From Paracoccus lutimaris (GTDB lineage Bacteria > Pseudomonadota > Alphaproteobacteria > Rhodobacterales > Rhodobacteraceae): DNA of 64,000 nucleotides. The first letter of the stretch is position 1. Every line of letters begins with the position of its first letter. A program made the translations under genes and the position numbers. Under the pieces are notes generated by a model. It was given only the letters and a program-made list of their open reading frames with translations, did no database searches and had not been told where the DNA came from. Below are positions 10,551 through 19,827 of the stretch, one piece after another. The stretch spans positions 62,001 to 126,000 of the forward strand of contig NZ_QPJL01000001.1 in the NCBI RefSeq assembly GCF_003337565.1. The letters are read 5' to 3'.

Positions 10551-11600
10551 TCAGCCGTCCCGCATCCGCTTGACGCGCCGGTCCATGACCCGCCGCCACA
10601 GGCGCGGCAGGGTGGCGATGCTGGCCATCACCGGCAGCGAATAGGGCAGCATCGGGCGCGGGCTTTCCTCGCGCCCCAGCCGCAAGCCCGGATAGGGGCG
10701 CGAGGGGTGGCTGTGATGATCTGAATGGCGCGGTGCATTCACCATCATCAACGAGGACAGGAAATGTGGCGCGTCCCAGCTGTGGCGCGGCCCGACCGGC
10801 TCGTGCCGGCCATCCGGGCGCAGGGCTCGCTCCAGCCCGTAATGCTGGACGTAATCCGACAGCATCAACTGCATCTGCGCGTAAAGACACAGCCCCAGAT
10901 ACCAGCCCAGCCCCGCGCCGCCAAAGGCCAGCAGCACGGCAAGGCCGCACAGGATCCCGCCGCCGACCCAGACCAGATAGGGGTTCATCCGGCCGGGTTT
11001 CGCAGCCGATAGCGCCCGTTCCGCGGCCAGCCCGGCGCGGAACGACCCGAACCAGGCGCGCGGAAAGAAATGCCAGAAGCTTTCCCCCAGCCGCGCCGAG
11101 TTCGGGTCCAGCGCGGTCGCCACATGGCGGTGATGGACCAGCCGATGCGCCGAGGTATGATGCCCAAACAGCAGGCTGACATAGACCGCCGCCCCCAGCC
11201 GGTAGAGCGCCCGCGATCCGCGATGGATCAGCTCATGCGCGTTCGAATTCGAGACCTGTCCAAAGAACAGCCCCAGCGCAAGAAACAGCGCGATCCGCTG
11301 AGCCGCGCCGGTTCCCGCGGCGGTCAGGGCCGCCAGCCCGGCGATCATCAGGACGAAATGCAACCCCGCCAGCACCACCGACAGCCCGTCCGTGCCCGGT
11401 GGCGCCTGCTCGCTTGCCGGATCGGCAAAGCCGCGCGCGATCACCGTATCGACGATCTGGCTTGCCCCCGCCATCCAGATCAGCGCGGCCCAGATCCAGC
11501 CCCCGCCCAGCAGACACGCCGCCAGCAGCAAAAAACCGGGCAACAGCGCAAACAGCGCAAAAGCGGGGATCGAGGCCGGGCGGTCAAAGAGGTCGGGCAT
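10551..11600 (-). CDS. AlkB-type membrane di-iron hydroxylase
   Basis: A 349-residue integral membrane protein of the alkane 1-monooxygenase/fatty acid desaturase superfamily. The di-iron histidine motifs are complete: AHELIHR at 121-127, GHHTSAHRLVHHRHV at 146-160, and RHSDHHSHP at 291-299, plus the AlkB-type DYVQHYG at 249-255. Hydrophobic stretches at about 15-50, 75-115 and 205-245 are membrane segments. AlkB enzymes insert oxygen at a terminal carbon using rubredoxin electrons; no rubredoxin gene is adjacent, so the substrate is open. The ATG at 11600 has no strong ribosome-binding site. It is divergent from the beta-propeller dehydrogenase. Confidence 0.88.
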   Translation of the reverse strand: MPDLFDRPASIPAFALFALLPGFLLLAACLLGGGWIWAALIWMAGASQIVDTVIARGFADPASEQAPPGTDGLSVVLAGLHFVLMIAGLAALTAAGTGAAQRIALFLALGLFFGQVSNSNAHELIHRGSRALYRLGAAVYVSLLFGHHTSAHRLVHHRHVATALDPNSARLGESFWHFFPRAWFGSFRAGLAAERALSAAKPGRMNPYLVWVGGGILCGLAVLLAFGGAGLGWYLGLCLYAQMQLMLSDYVQHYGLERALRPDGRHEPVGPRHSWDAPHFLSSLMMVNAPRHSDHHSHPSRPYPGLRLGREESPRPMLPYSLPVMASIATLPRLWRRVMDRRVKRMRDG

Positions 11601-11729
11601 GCGGGCACCAATTTTCTCATGCTCATATCCCGATTTTCCGGCCTTCACCACCTCTAGGCGAAATCGCGGATTGACCCCTGAACCTGCTCGTTTAGCTTTC
11701 GTCCGACGCGGAACACGGAGACTAGCGGC

Positions 11730-13019
11730 ATGGACCTGATGGCCAAACTCACCGAAATCGTCGGCGGCGCCATGGTGCGGATGCGGCGCGTGCATGCGCC
11801 CGGCAAGACCGCCTTCGGTGCCCGCCCCGAAATCCCCGAGGCGCGGAAACAGGGCATCATGACGCTGAAGATGCCAACCGCCCGTGGCTGGCAGGGAAAT
11901 GAGGCCCCGGTGCCCGCGCCCGGTCTGCGCGTCAACGCCTTTGCCCGCGACCTGCAGCATCCGCGCTGGATCGAGGTGCTGCCCAATGGCGATGTGCTGG
12001 TCGCCGAGGCCCTGCAAGAGGCCGGCCCGCCGCGAAGCCTCATGGACCGCGCCATGCAGGCGACCATGCGCCGCGCCCGCGCGCTTGGTGCCAGCGCCAA
12101 CCGCATCAGCCTGTGGCGCGACAGCGACGGCGATGGCGTGGCCGAAACGCGCGAGGTCTTTCTGGATGGCCAGCGCCAGCCCTTTGGCATGGCGCTGGTC
12201 GGGGACATTTTCTATGTCGGCAATACCGACGGCATTGTGGCCTTCGATTATCAGCCCGGCGCCTCGCGGCTGACCGGGCCGGGGCGCAAGCTGGTGACCT
12301 TCAAGCCCGGCGGGCACTGGACGCGCAGCCTGATCGTCTCGCCCGACCGCAAGCGCATCTATGCGGGCGTGGGCTCGCTGACCAATATCGCCGATGAGGG
12401 CATGGAGGCCGAGGAAGGCCGCGCCGCGATCTGGGAACTGGATCTGGAAAGCGGACAGGCGCGCATCTTTGCCGGGGGCCTGCGCAATGCCGTCGGCATG
12501 GCATGGGAGCCGGTGACCGGTGCGCTTTGGACCGTGGTCAACGAACGCGACGGGCTGGGGGACGAGACGCCGCCCGATTACCTGACCTCGGTGCAGGAGG
12601 GGGGCTTTTACGGCTGGCCCTATTCCTATTGGGGCGGCACGGTCGATGACCGGGTGCCGCAGGACCCGGCCTCGGTCGCGCGTGCCATCACCCCCGATTA
12701 TGCGCTGGGGGGGCATACGGCCTCGCTGGGCTTGTGCTGGGTGCCGGCGGGCACGCTGCCCGGTTTCCCGGAGGGCATGGCCATCGGCCAGCACGGGTCG
12801 TGGAACCGCTCGACGCTGTCGGGCTACAAGCTGATCTTCGTGCCCTTCGAAAATGGCCGCCCCTCGGGTCCGGCGCGCGATATTCTGACCGGATTTCTGT
12901 CGCCGGACGAGAAGTTTTCCTATGGCCGGCCGGTAGGCGTGGCCGTGGGGCCGGACGGAAAATCGCTGCTGATGGCCGATGATGTGGGCGATGTGATCTG
13001 GCGGGTCAGCGCGGCCTGA
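11730..13019 (+). CDS. sorbosone-dehydrogenase-like PQQ-type beta-propeller
   Basis: A 429-residue protein of the glucose/sorbosone dehydrogenase (PQQ-dependent beta-propeller) family. Blade motifs include HPRWIEVLPNGDVLVAEA near 75-95, WRDSDGDGVAETREVFLDG near 130, SPDRKRIYAGVGSLTN near 205, GQHGSWNRSTLSGYKLIFVPF near 353-373 and VGVAVGPDGKSLLMADD near 400. Relatives oxidise aldoses or aldehydes with pyrroloquinoline quinone. No signal peptide is visible even though many relatives are periplasmic, so the location and cofactor use are uncertain. GGAG at 11717-11720 precedes the ATG. It converges on guaD. Confidence 0.8.
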   Translation: MDLMAKLTEIVGGAMVRMRRVHAPGKTAFGARPEIPEARKQGIMTLKMPTARGWQGNEAPVPAPGLRVNAFARDLQHPRWIEVLPNGDVLVAEALQEAGPPRSLMDRAMQATMRRARALGASANRISLWRDSDGDGVAETREVFLDGQRQPFGMALVGDIFYVGNTDGIVAFDYQPGASRLTGPGRKLVTFKPGGHWTRSLIVSPDRKRIYAGVGSLTNIADEGMEAEEGRAAIWELDLESGQARIFAGGLRNAVGMAWEPVTGALWTVVNERDGLGDETPPDYLTSVQEGGFYGWPYSYWGGTVDDRVPQDPASVARAITPDYALGGHTASLGLCWVPAGTLPGFPEGMAIGQHGSWNRSTLSGYKLIFVPFENGRPSGPARDILTGFLSPDEKFSYGRPVGVAVGPDGKSLLMADDVGDVIWRVSAA

Positions 13020-13063
13020 CGGAGAATGCGCCGGGCTTGGCGTTCACAGCCTTCTGTCGTGGA

Positions 13064-14341
13064 TCAGCCCAGCATGGGCTTTCCGGCGACATAGGTCTGG
13101 GCAATGGCGCGGTCGTCACCAAGGATCTGCAGGACGAACAGCTCTTCGGCCAGCGTCTCGACCGTTTCCATGCGCAGCGCCATGGCGGGGGTGGCGCGGC
13201 TGTTCAGAACCACCAGATCGGCATCCGTTCCGGGATCAAGCGTGCCGATACGGTCCGCCATGCCAAGCGCCAGCGCATTGCCGCGCGTGGCCCAATGGAA
13301 GGCGGCCAAGGGATGCAGTTTCTGGCCGCGCAGTTGCAGGATCTTGTAGCCCTCGTTCAGGGTCTGCAGCATGGAATAGCTGGTGCCGCCGCCGATATCG
13401 GTGGCGATGCCCGTGGTGATCCCCGCCGCGCGCAGCCCCGCCTCGTCAAACAGGCCCGAGCCGAGGAAGAGGTTCGAGGTCGGACAGAAGATGGCGCGGC
13501 TGCCGGTCTCCGCCATGCGGGCGATCTCGCGCGGCTTAAGGTGGATGGAATGGCCAAGCAAAAGCTTTGGGCCAAGCAGGCCATGGGTTTCGTAGATGTC
13601 CAGATAGTCGCGCGCCTTTGGGTACAGGCTCAGGGTCAGTTCGATCTCGGCATGATTTTCGCTCAGATGGGTCTGGATGTGGCAGTCGGGATGTTCGCGG
13701 GCAAGCTGGCCGGTCATTGCCAGCTGCTCGGGCGTCGAGGTGATCGCAAAGCGCGGCGTGATGGCGTAGCGTTGGCGGCCGTGCCCGTGCCAGGTTTCGA
13801 TAAGCCGCTTGCTGTCGTCATAGCCTTGCTGCGGCGTGTCCAGCACCGCATCGGGGGCATTGCGGTCCATCATCACCTTGCCCGCGATCATGGCCATGTT
13901 CCGGGCCCTGGCTGCGGTGAACAGGGCGTCAGCCGATTGCGGGTGGCTTGAACAGAACGCGGCCGCAGTGGTGGTGCCATGCGAAAGCAGCAGCCTTAGA
14001 AAGGCATCGGCCATGGTTGCCGCATGTGCCGGATCGGCAAAGCGCGCCTCGGCGGGGAATGTATAGGTGTTGAGCCAGTCAAGAAGCTGCGCGCCCCAGC
14101 TGGCGATCACCTGTACCTGCGGGAAATGCAGATGCGGATCGATAAAGCCGGGCAGGATCAGGTGCGGCCGGTGGTCGATCTCGGGCAGGTCGGGCGCGCG
14201 CAGCGTGGCATAGTCGCCGATCGCCTCGATCCTGCCATCGCGGGTGATGATGGCACCGTCATGATGATAGGTGAAGGCCTTGCCGGTTTCAGCCGGGTCG
14301 GCATGGAAAGAGAGCGTGCGCCCCCGGATCAGTTGTCGCAT
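13064..14341 (-). CDS. guaD: guanine deaminase
   Basis: GuaD hydrolyses guanine to xanthine and ammonia, supplying the substrate of xanthine dehydrogenase. The 425-residue amidohydrolase has the metal motif DPHLHFPQ near 68-75, THLSENHAE near 225, LLGHSIHL near 265 and the late Asp in GIATDIGGGTSYSML near 314. It is the last gene of xdhA-xdhB-xdhC-guaD; its 5' end overlaps the xdhC 3' end by 13 bp, which ties it to the xanthine dehydrogenase operon. Confidence 0.95.
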   Translation of the reverse strand: MRQLIRGRTLSFHADPAETGKAFTYHHDGAIITRDGRIEAIGDYATLRAPDLPEIDHRPHLILPGFIDPHLHFPQVQVIASWGAQLLDWLNTYTFPAEARFADPAHAATMADAFLRLLLSHGTTTAAAFCSSHPQSADALFTAARARNMAMIAGKVMMDRNAPDAVLDTPQQGYDDSKRLIETWHGHGRQRYAITPRFAITSTPEQLAMTGQLAREHPDCHIQTHLSENHAEIELTLSLYPKARDYLDIYETHGLLGPKLLLGHSIHLKPREIARMAETGSRAIFCPTSNLFLGSGLFDEAGLRAAGITTGIATDIGGGTSYSMLQTLNEGYKILQLRGQKLHPLAAFHWATRGNALALGMADRIGTLDPGTDADLVVLNSRATPAMALRMETVETLAEELFVLQILGDDRAIAQTYVAGKPMLG

Positions 14342-15072
14342 GGGTGTTCACTTGACGAAGAGACGGTTTGGGTAAGGCGGCCGATCAGTTCGGCGGCGGT
14401 GAAGGCGGCGATGATTTCGGGGCGCTTGTCCCCTGACCAGCCCGCGCCGATGGGGCAGGTCAGGCGGTCGGTATCCAGCCCCTGCGCATGGGCGAAGCGG
14501 CGGAATTGCACCAGCTTTGTCCGGCTGCCGATCATGCCGATATAGGGCGCGTCAAGGCGCCGAAGCGCCTCGGCGGCAAGCAGGAAATCAAGCGCGTGGT
14601 CATGGGTCAGGATGAGGTAGCTGCTGCCCGTGGGGGCGCGGCGGATCTCTGCCTCGGGCAGCGGGGTCAGCCGGGTTTCGCCACTTGCCTGCGCCAGTTC
14701 GGGGGCACGCTGATCGATCAGGATCGGTCGTACCGGCAGGGGGGCCAGCGCATGGGCAAGCGCCCGCCCGACATGGCCCGCGCCAAAGATCAGCACCTGC
14801 GGATGGTCGGGCGGGGCGGGCATGGAGCTGATGCGGGTCAACGTCAGCTTGACCCGGCCGCCGCAGCATTGGCCGATCTCGGGGCCAAGCGGTACGTCCA
14901 TGCAGGCTGCGTCTTCGGCCCGAACAAGCATCTGGCGGGCGCGGTCGATGGCCATGTATTCCAGTTGGCCGCCGCCGATCGTACCTTGCGTGCCATCCGC
15001 CGTGACGAACATCGCGGCGCCCGTCTCGCGCGGGGTTGAGCCGCGCGTATGCGTGATAACAACCCGGATCAT
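14329..15072 (-). CDS. xdhC: xanthine dehydrogenase accessory protein XdhC
   Basis: XdhC binds the molybdenum cofactor, helps sulfurate it and inserts it into XdhB. The 247-residue product shows TRGSTPRETGAAMFV near the start, GTIGGGQLEYMAI, the EIGQCCGGRVKL cysteine motif and a Rossmann-like half from HPQVLIFGAGHVGRALA. The ATG at 15072 overlaps the xdhB stop (ATGA). It gives an N-terminus some 15-20 residues shorter than typical XdhC, and no convincing upstream start exists. Confidence 0.92.
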   Translation of the reverse strand: MIRVVITHTRGSTPRETGAAMFVTADGTQGTIGGGQLEYMAIDRARQMLVRAEDAACMDVPLGPEIGQCCGGRVKLTLTRISSMPAPPDHPQVLIFGAGHVGRALAHALAPLPVRPILIDQRAPELAQASGETRLTPLPEAEIRRAPTGSSYLILTHDHALDFLLAAEALRRLDAPYIGMIGSRTKLVQFRRFAHAQGLDTDRLTCPIGAGWSGDKRPEIIAAFTAAELIGRLTQTVSSSSEHPCDN

Positions 15073-17366
15073 CTGAGCCTCTCGATGGCCATCAGCACAC
15101 GCTCGGGCGTGGCGGGGGCATCGATGCGCGGGTTTTCCAGATAGTCGTTGAAACTGGCCACCGCCATATTCAAAGCCTGAAAGACCGAGATGCCCAGCAT
15201 GAAGGGTGGCTCGCCCACGGCCTTGGATCGCTTGATGGTGTGTTCGCGGTTCACCGACCAATCCGCAAGCGCCACGTTGAAGACCTTTGGCCGGTCCGAG
15301 GCCAGCGGGATCTTGTAGGTCGAGGGCGCATGCGTACGCAGCCGCCCCTTGTCATCCCACCACAGCTCTTCGCTGGTCAGCCAGCCGGTGCCCTGGACAA
15401 AGGCGCCCTCGACCTGTCCCTTGTCCAGTGCGGGGTTCAGGCTGCGGCCCACGTCATGCAGGACATCCGCACGCTCGATCACGTATTCGCCGCTGAGCGT
15501 ATCGACAGAAACCTCGGCGCAGGCGGCGCCATAGGCGAAGTAATAGAATGGCCGCCCGCGTCCCGCGTCGCGGTTCCAGTGGATTTTCGGCGTCTTGTAA
15601 AAGCCCGCCGCCGAAAGCTGGATCCGGGCCATATAGGCCTGACGAATGAAATCGGCAAAGGGCAGGGTCTTGTCACCAATCTGGACGACCTCGCCAATGC
15701 TGACCTGATCGGGTTTGACGCCATGGCTGTCCACGGCGAAACCCGTCAGGCGCTCCAGGATCTGGCGGCAGGCGTCCAGTGCTGCCATGCCGTTCAGGTC
15801 CGTGCCCGAGGACGCTGCCGTGGCCGAGGTATTGGGCACTTTTTCAGTCGTGGTCTTGGTGATGCGGATGCGGTCGATATCGACGCCAAGCGCCTCGGCC
15901 ACGATCTGTGCGACCTTGGTGTTCAGGCCCTGACCCAGCTCGGTCCCGCCATGGTTCAGGTGGATCGAACCGTCGGAATAGATATGGATCAGCGCGCCGG
16001 CCTGATTGTACCATGTCGCGGTAAAGCTGATGCCGAACTTGACCGGGGTCAGGGCAATGCCCTTGCGGATGACGCCGCCCCTTGCGTTCCAGTCCAGCAC
16101 GGCCTGACGGCGGGCGTGGTAGTCGCTGCTGCTTTCCAGCTCGGCAAGGATCTGGGGCAGGATCTGATCCTCGACCGTCTGGTGATAGGGGGTAAGCTGG
16201 CCGTTTTCGTAAAGGTTCAGCTTGCGGATTTCCAAAGGGTCGCGGCCAAGGGCATAGGCGATATCCTCGACCACGCGTTCGGCCAGGATCACGCCCTGCG
16301 GGCCGCCAAAGCCGCGAAATGCCGTGTTCGAGCAGGTATTGGTGCGCATCGGGTGGCTGCGCAGCGCGACCGCCGGATAGTAATAGGCATTGTCGGCGTG
16401 AAACAGGGCCCGGTCCGTGACCGGCCCCGACAGGTCAGCCGAAAAGCCGCAGCGGGCATAGAAATCGCCACTGACGGCGTGGATCTTGCCGTTGTCGTCA
16501 AAGCCCACCTCATAATCGATGACGAAATCATGGCGCTTGCCGGTGATGGTCATGTCGTCGTCGCGGTCGGGGCGCAGTTTGACCGCCCGGCCCAGCCGCT
16601 TTGCCGCCACCGCCGCCACGCAGGCAAACAGGTTCATCTGCGTTTCCTTGCCGCCGAACCCTCCGCCCATGCGGCGCACGTTCACCACCACCGCGCTGGC
16701 CGGAACGCCAAGGACATGGGCGACCATGTGCTGCACCTCGGTCGGGTGCTGGGTCGAGACATGGATGCTGACCTCGTCATCCTCGCCCGGGATGGCCATG
16801 GCGATCTGGCTTTCAAGGTAGAAATGCTCCTGCCCGCCGACCGTCATCCGTGCAGACAGTCGGCGCGGCGCGCGGGCCATATCCTCCATATCGCCGCGCG
16901 CCAGCGTCAGCGGCTTGGTCACATAGCCCATGTCAGCATCACGGGCGGTTATCGGGTCCAGCGCAAAGGGCAGCGTTTCATAGTCGATGCGGGCCAGCTT
17001 GCAGGCGCGCCGTGCTTGATCGCGGGTTTCGGCCACAACGGCAAAGATCGGCTGGCCGTAAAAGGCCACATTCGGGAAGGCAAGGACCGGATCGTCATGC
17101 AGCCCGGTCGGGCTGATGTCGTTTTCGCCAGGGATATCATCCGCGGTCAGGACCAGATGCACGCCGGGGGCCTTGCGCACCGCCTCAAGATCCATGGCGG
17201 TGATCCGGCCATGAGGAATGTCCGACAGCCCCAGATAGGCGTGAAGCGTCCCGCTGGGTTCGGTCAGGTCGTCGATATAATCCGCGCGCCCGGTCACATG
17301 CTTTTGTGCCGAATCGTGGATGATCGGGCTATGGGCGGCACCCTTGGGAGAGACGTTCTGTTTCAT
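15069..17366 (-). CDS. xdhB: xanthine dehydrogenase, molybdopterin-binding subunit
   Basis: The large subunit of cytoplasmic xanthine dehydrogenase, which oxidises hypoxanthine to xanthine to urate at a molybdenum centre. The 765-residue product shows GGQEHFYLES, RRMGGGFGGKETQ, the substrate-binding Arg in FRGFGGPQG, and the catalytic Glu in KAVGEPPFML near residue 719. It overlaps xdhA upstream and xdhC downstream by 4 bp each, so the subunits and chaperone are translated together. Confidence 0.97.
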   Translation of the reverse strand: MKQNVSPKGAAHSPIIHDSAQKHVTGRADYIDDLTEPSGTLHAYLGLSDIPHGRITAMDLEAVRKAPGVHLVLTADDIPGENDISPTGLHDDPVLAFPNVAFYGQPIFAVVAETRDQARRACKLARIDYETLPFALDPITARDADMGYVTKPLTLARGDMEDMARAPRRLSARMTVGGQEHFYLESQIAMAIPGEDDEVSIHVSTQHPTEVQHMVAHVLGVPASAVVVNVRRMGGGFGGKETQMNLFACVAAVAAKRLGRAVKLRPDRDDDMTITGKRHDFVIDYEVGFDDNGKIHAVSGDFYARCGFSADLSGPVTDRALFHADNAYYYPAVALRSHPMRTNTCSNTAFRGFGGPQGVILAERVVEDIAYALGRDPLEIRKLNLYENGQLTPYHQTVEDQILPQILAELESSSDYHARRQAVLDWNARGGVIRKGIALTPVKFGISFTATWYNQAGALIHIYSDGSIHLNHGGTELGQGLNTKVAQIVAEALGVDIDRIRITKTTTEKVPNTSATAASSGTDLNGMAALDACRQILERLTGFAVDSHGVKPDQVSIGEVVQIGDKTLPFADFIRQAYMARIQLSAAGFYKTPKIHWNRDAGRGRPFYYFAYGAACAEVSVDTLSGEYVIERADVLHDVGRSLNPALDKGQVEGAFVQGTGWLTSEELWWDDKGRLRTHAPSTYKIPLASDRPKVFNVALADWSVNREHTIKRSKAVGEPPFMLGISVFQALNMAVASFNDYLENPRIDAPATPERVLMAIERLR

Positions 17367-18808
17367 GCGCCCCTCCTCAGGCGATGTTCGATGCCGGATT
17401 GTTCCAGCCAGAAGCGGCGAAAGAAATTGGCGGCAAGCTGCTGGCGGTATGCGGCACTGGCGCGCCAGTCGCTGAGCGGTTGAAAGTCATCTGCCACGGC
17501 GCGAGCCGCCGCCTCAAAGGTTTCCGCGGCGAAGGGCTGGCCTTGCAAGGCCGCCTCGGCATGGGGGGCGCGTTTGGGGATGCCCGCCATGCCGCCAAAG
17601 GCCACGCGGGCATCGGTGATGATGCTGCCGTCGGTTTCCACCCGGAAGGCGGCAGCCGCGGCGCTGATATCGGCATGGTGGCGTTTGCTGACCTTGTAGG
17701 CGGCGATCAGTGCATCGCCCCGCAGCGGCACGGTGATCGATTCCAGAAATTCGCCGGGGCGGCGGTCCTGCTGGCCGTATGCGATGAAATAATCCTCGAC
17801 CGGGATTTCGCGCCGGCCCTCGGTGCTGCGCAGGACCAAGCTGGCACCAAGCGCGATCAGCAAAGGTGGCGTTTCCCCGATGGGGGAGCCATTCGCCACA
17901 TTGCCGCCGATCGTGCCCGCATTCCTGACCTGCCAGCCGCCGATGCGCAGCCAGTAATCCTGCGCCTCGGGGAAATGCTGCAGAATGAAGGGCTCGAATT
18001 CCGAATAGGTGACGCCGGCGCCGATGGTGATATGGCCAGGGGTGATCTGGATCCGTTTCAGGTCCTGCAGATGGCCGATGAACACGGCGGGCGAGATATT
18101 GCGCAGGTGTTTTGTCACCCACAGCCCCACATCGGTCGCGCCCGCGACAAGGGTGGCCTTGGGGTTTTCGGCCAGCACCTGCGCCAGATCGGCGGCATCC
18201 GCGGGCAGGATGGCGCGGTCATCCCCGCGCGCGATCTCGACCCGGTCGGCGGGGATCGCGGCAAGCTGCGCGCTGATGCGGGTGCGCTCGGCAATCAGCG
18301 CGTCCATATGCTGGCCGCCCGCCTCGCTGGCGGCAAAGGCCGCCTTCACGATCGGCTCATATCCGGTGCAGCGGCACAAATTTCCCTGCAGCGCGGTTTC
18401 AATCGCCCCCATGTCGGGGCGGGGATTTCCCATCCACAGACCATAAAGCGCCATGACAAAGCCGGGCGTGCAGAACCCGCACTGGCTGCCGTGATGTTCG
18501 ACCATGGCGGCCTGAACCGGATGCAGGTCCCCATCGGGACCGCGCAGATGTTCGATGGTCACCACATGACAGCCATGGCACGAGGCCAGAAAGCGGATGC
18601 AGGCGTTGATCGGCTCATAGCGCAACTGGCCGTGATGAAGCCGCCCCACCAGCACGGTGCAGGCCCCGCAATCCCCCTCGGCGCAACCTTCCTTGCTGCC
18701 GGTCAGGCGGCGGTTCAGGCGCAGAAAGTCCAGAAGCGTATCGCCGGCTCCGGCCTCGCTCAGCCGGATCTCGGTGTCATTGAGCAAAAATCGCAATTCC
18801 TGGTTCAT
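17363..18808 (-). CDS. xdhA: xanthine dehydrogenase, FAD and iron-sulfur subunit
   Basis: The small subunit of xanthine dehydrogenase carrying two [2Fe-2S] clusters and FAD, passing electrons from the molybdenum site to NAD+. In the 481-residue product the plant-type cluster ligands are C42, C47, C50 and C70; the second cluster uses C110, C113, C145 and C147 (CGFCTPG...CRCTGY). The FAD domain follows, with ATLVAGATDVGLW and NAGTIGGNVANGSPIG. The ATG at 18808 (MNQELRF) is preferred over a longer in-frame start that would run through the promoter region. It is first in xdhA-xdhB-xdhC-guaD and divergent from a LysR gene. Confidence 0.96.
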   Translation of the reverse strand: MNQELRFLLNDTEIRLSEAGAGDTLLDFLRLNRRLTGSKEGCAEGDCGACTVLVGRLHHGQLRYEPINACIRFLASCHGCHVVTIEHLRGPDGDLHPVQAAMVEHHGSQCGFCTPGFVMALYGLWMGNPRPDMGAIETALQGNLCRCTGYEPIVKAAFAASEAGGQHMDALIAERTRISAQLAAIPADRVEIARGDDRAILPADAADLAQVLAENPKATLVAGATDVGLWVTKHLRNISPAVFIGHLQDLKRIQITPGHITIGAGVTYSEFEPFILQHFPEAQDYWLRIGGWQVRNAGTIGGNVANGSPIGETPPLLIALGASLVLRSTEGRREIPVEDYFIAYGQQDRRPGEFLESITVPLRGDALIAAYKVSKRHHADISAAAAAFRVETDGSIITDARVAFGGMAGIPKRAPHAEAALQGQPFAAETFEAAARAVADDFQPLSDWRASAAYRQQLAANFFRRFWLEQSGIEHRLRRGA

Positions 18809-18927
18809 TCGGCTCTCGCGTGGGATGGCTGGATCTTGGGAAAAGCCTAGTGGCGAAATGGGCTTTGCGAAATCACCGAATGAGCATAAGACTTTCCACC
18901 ATTCATTGAAAGAAGTGGGGCGGCCCC
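18809..18927. promoter_or_regulatory. xdhA / LysR divergent control region
   Basis: This 119-bp gap separates xdhA from the LysR gene and should hold both promoters. CGAAAT occurs at 18854-18859 and 18868-18873 with CGAAT at 18877-18881, a loosely phased direct repeat. CTTTC...GAAAG forms a short inverted repeat near the LysR start. These are candidate LysR sites, not proven ones. Confidence 0.4.
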
Positions 18928-19824
18928 GTGCCATATCTTGAAAGTCTGCGGGTCTTCGTGCGGGTGGTCGAACTGGGTTCGATCACGGCGGGGGGGCGCG
19001 ATCTGCGCATGTCGCCGGCGGTGGCCTCGAACCGGATCAAGGATCTGGAAACCCGCTACGGGGTGCGGCTACTGAACCGCACCACCCGCAAGTTGGTCCC
19101 GACCGAGGTGGGGCGCGCCTTCTACGACAATGCCCGCCGCGTGATCGAGACTCTGGACGAGGCCGAGGCGGTGGTGTCGGGTTTTTCGGGCATGCCGCAT
19201 GGCGCCTTGCGGGTGACGGCGCCTTTGGGTCTGGGGCGGCGGCTGATCGCGCCTTTGGTGCCCAAGTTCTGCGACGAATATCCGGGGGTCGAGCTGCGCC
19301 TGAGGCTTTCCGATCGCAATGTCGACATCATCGCCGATGGCATCGATCTGGCCTTCTTTCTGGGAGAGCCGCAGGATTCGGCGCTGAAATGGCGCCGCAT
19401 CGCCGAATGCAAGCGCGTGCTGGTGGCGACGCGCGCCTATCTGGAGCGGCACGGCACGCCCGAGCGCCCCGAGGATCTGACCGCGCATAACTGCCTGCTG
19501 CTGCGTTACCCGCGCAGCCCGGAATATTACTGGGTGCTGCAAACCCCCGAGGGTCCGCAGAAGCTGCTGGTGAATGGTCGTTTCGACGCCGATGACGGTG
19601 ACGTGCTCAGCGGCTGGGCGCTGGAGGGGCGCGGCATCGTCAACCGCCCGCGCTATGAGGTAGCCGAGCATCTGGCGCAGGGCCGGCTGGTCGAGGTGCT
19701 GGCAAAGACCCCGCCGGTGCCGGCGCAATTCGGCGTGCTGACCCCGCACCGCCGCTTGCAGGATCCCAAGGTGCGGCTGTTTGCCGATTTCATCGCCCGC
19801 GAGACGCGGGGGGTCTTTGCCTGA
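18928..19824 (+). CDS. LysR-family transcriptional regulator
   Basis: A 298-residue LysR-type regulator. The N-terminal winged helix-turn-helix (residues 1-60, ELGSITAGGRDLRMSPAVAS then LETRYGVRLLNRTTRKL) is followed by a periplasmic-binding-protein-like effector domain from about residue 90. The start is a GTG. Its divergent placement to xdhA suggests control of the purine-oxidation operon with a purine or related effector, which is inference from position. It runs up to, and converges with, the small exported-protein gene. Confidence 0.88.
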   Translation: MPYLESLRVFVRVVELGSITAGGRDLRMSPAVASNRIKDLETRYGVRLLNRTTRKLVPTEVGRAFYDNARRVIETLDEAEAVVSGFSGMPHGALRVTAPLGLGRRLIAPLVPKFCDEYPGVELRLRLSDRNVDIIADGIDLAFFLGEPQDSALKWRRIAECKRVLVATRAYLERHGTPERPEDLTAHNCLLLRYPRSPEYYWVLQTPEGPQKLLVNGRFDADDGDVLSGWALEGRGIVNRPRYEVAEHLAQGRLVEVLAKTPPVPAQFGVLTPHRRLQDPKVRLFADFIARETRGVFA

Positions 19825-19827
19825 CGG

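Noticed and set aside
10733..11674. Several plus-strand open frames opposite the AlkB-like gene
   Set aside because: The minus-strand frame has all the histidine motifs; the plus-strand frames are shadows rich in Arg and Pro.
15240..17483. Long plus-strand open frame opposite xdhB
   Set aside because: xdhB on the minus strand shows all active-site motifs; the opposite frame has shadow-like composition and no start signal.
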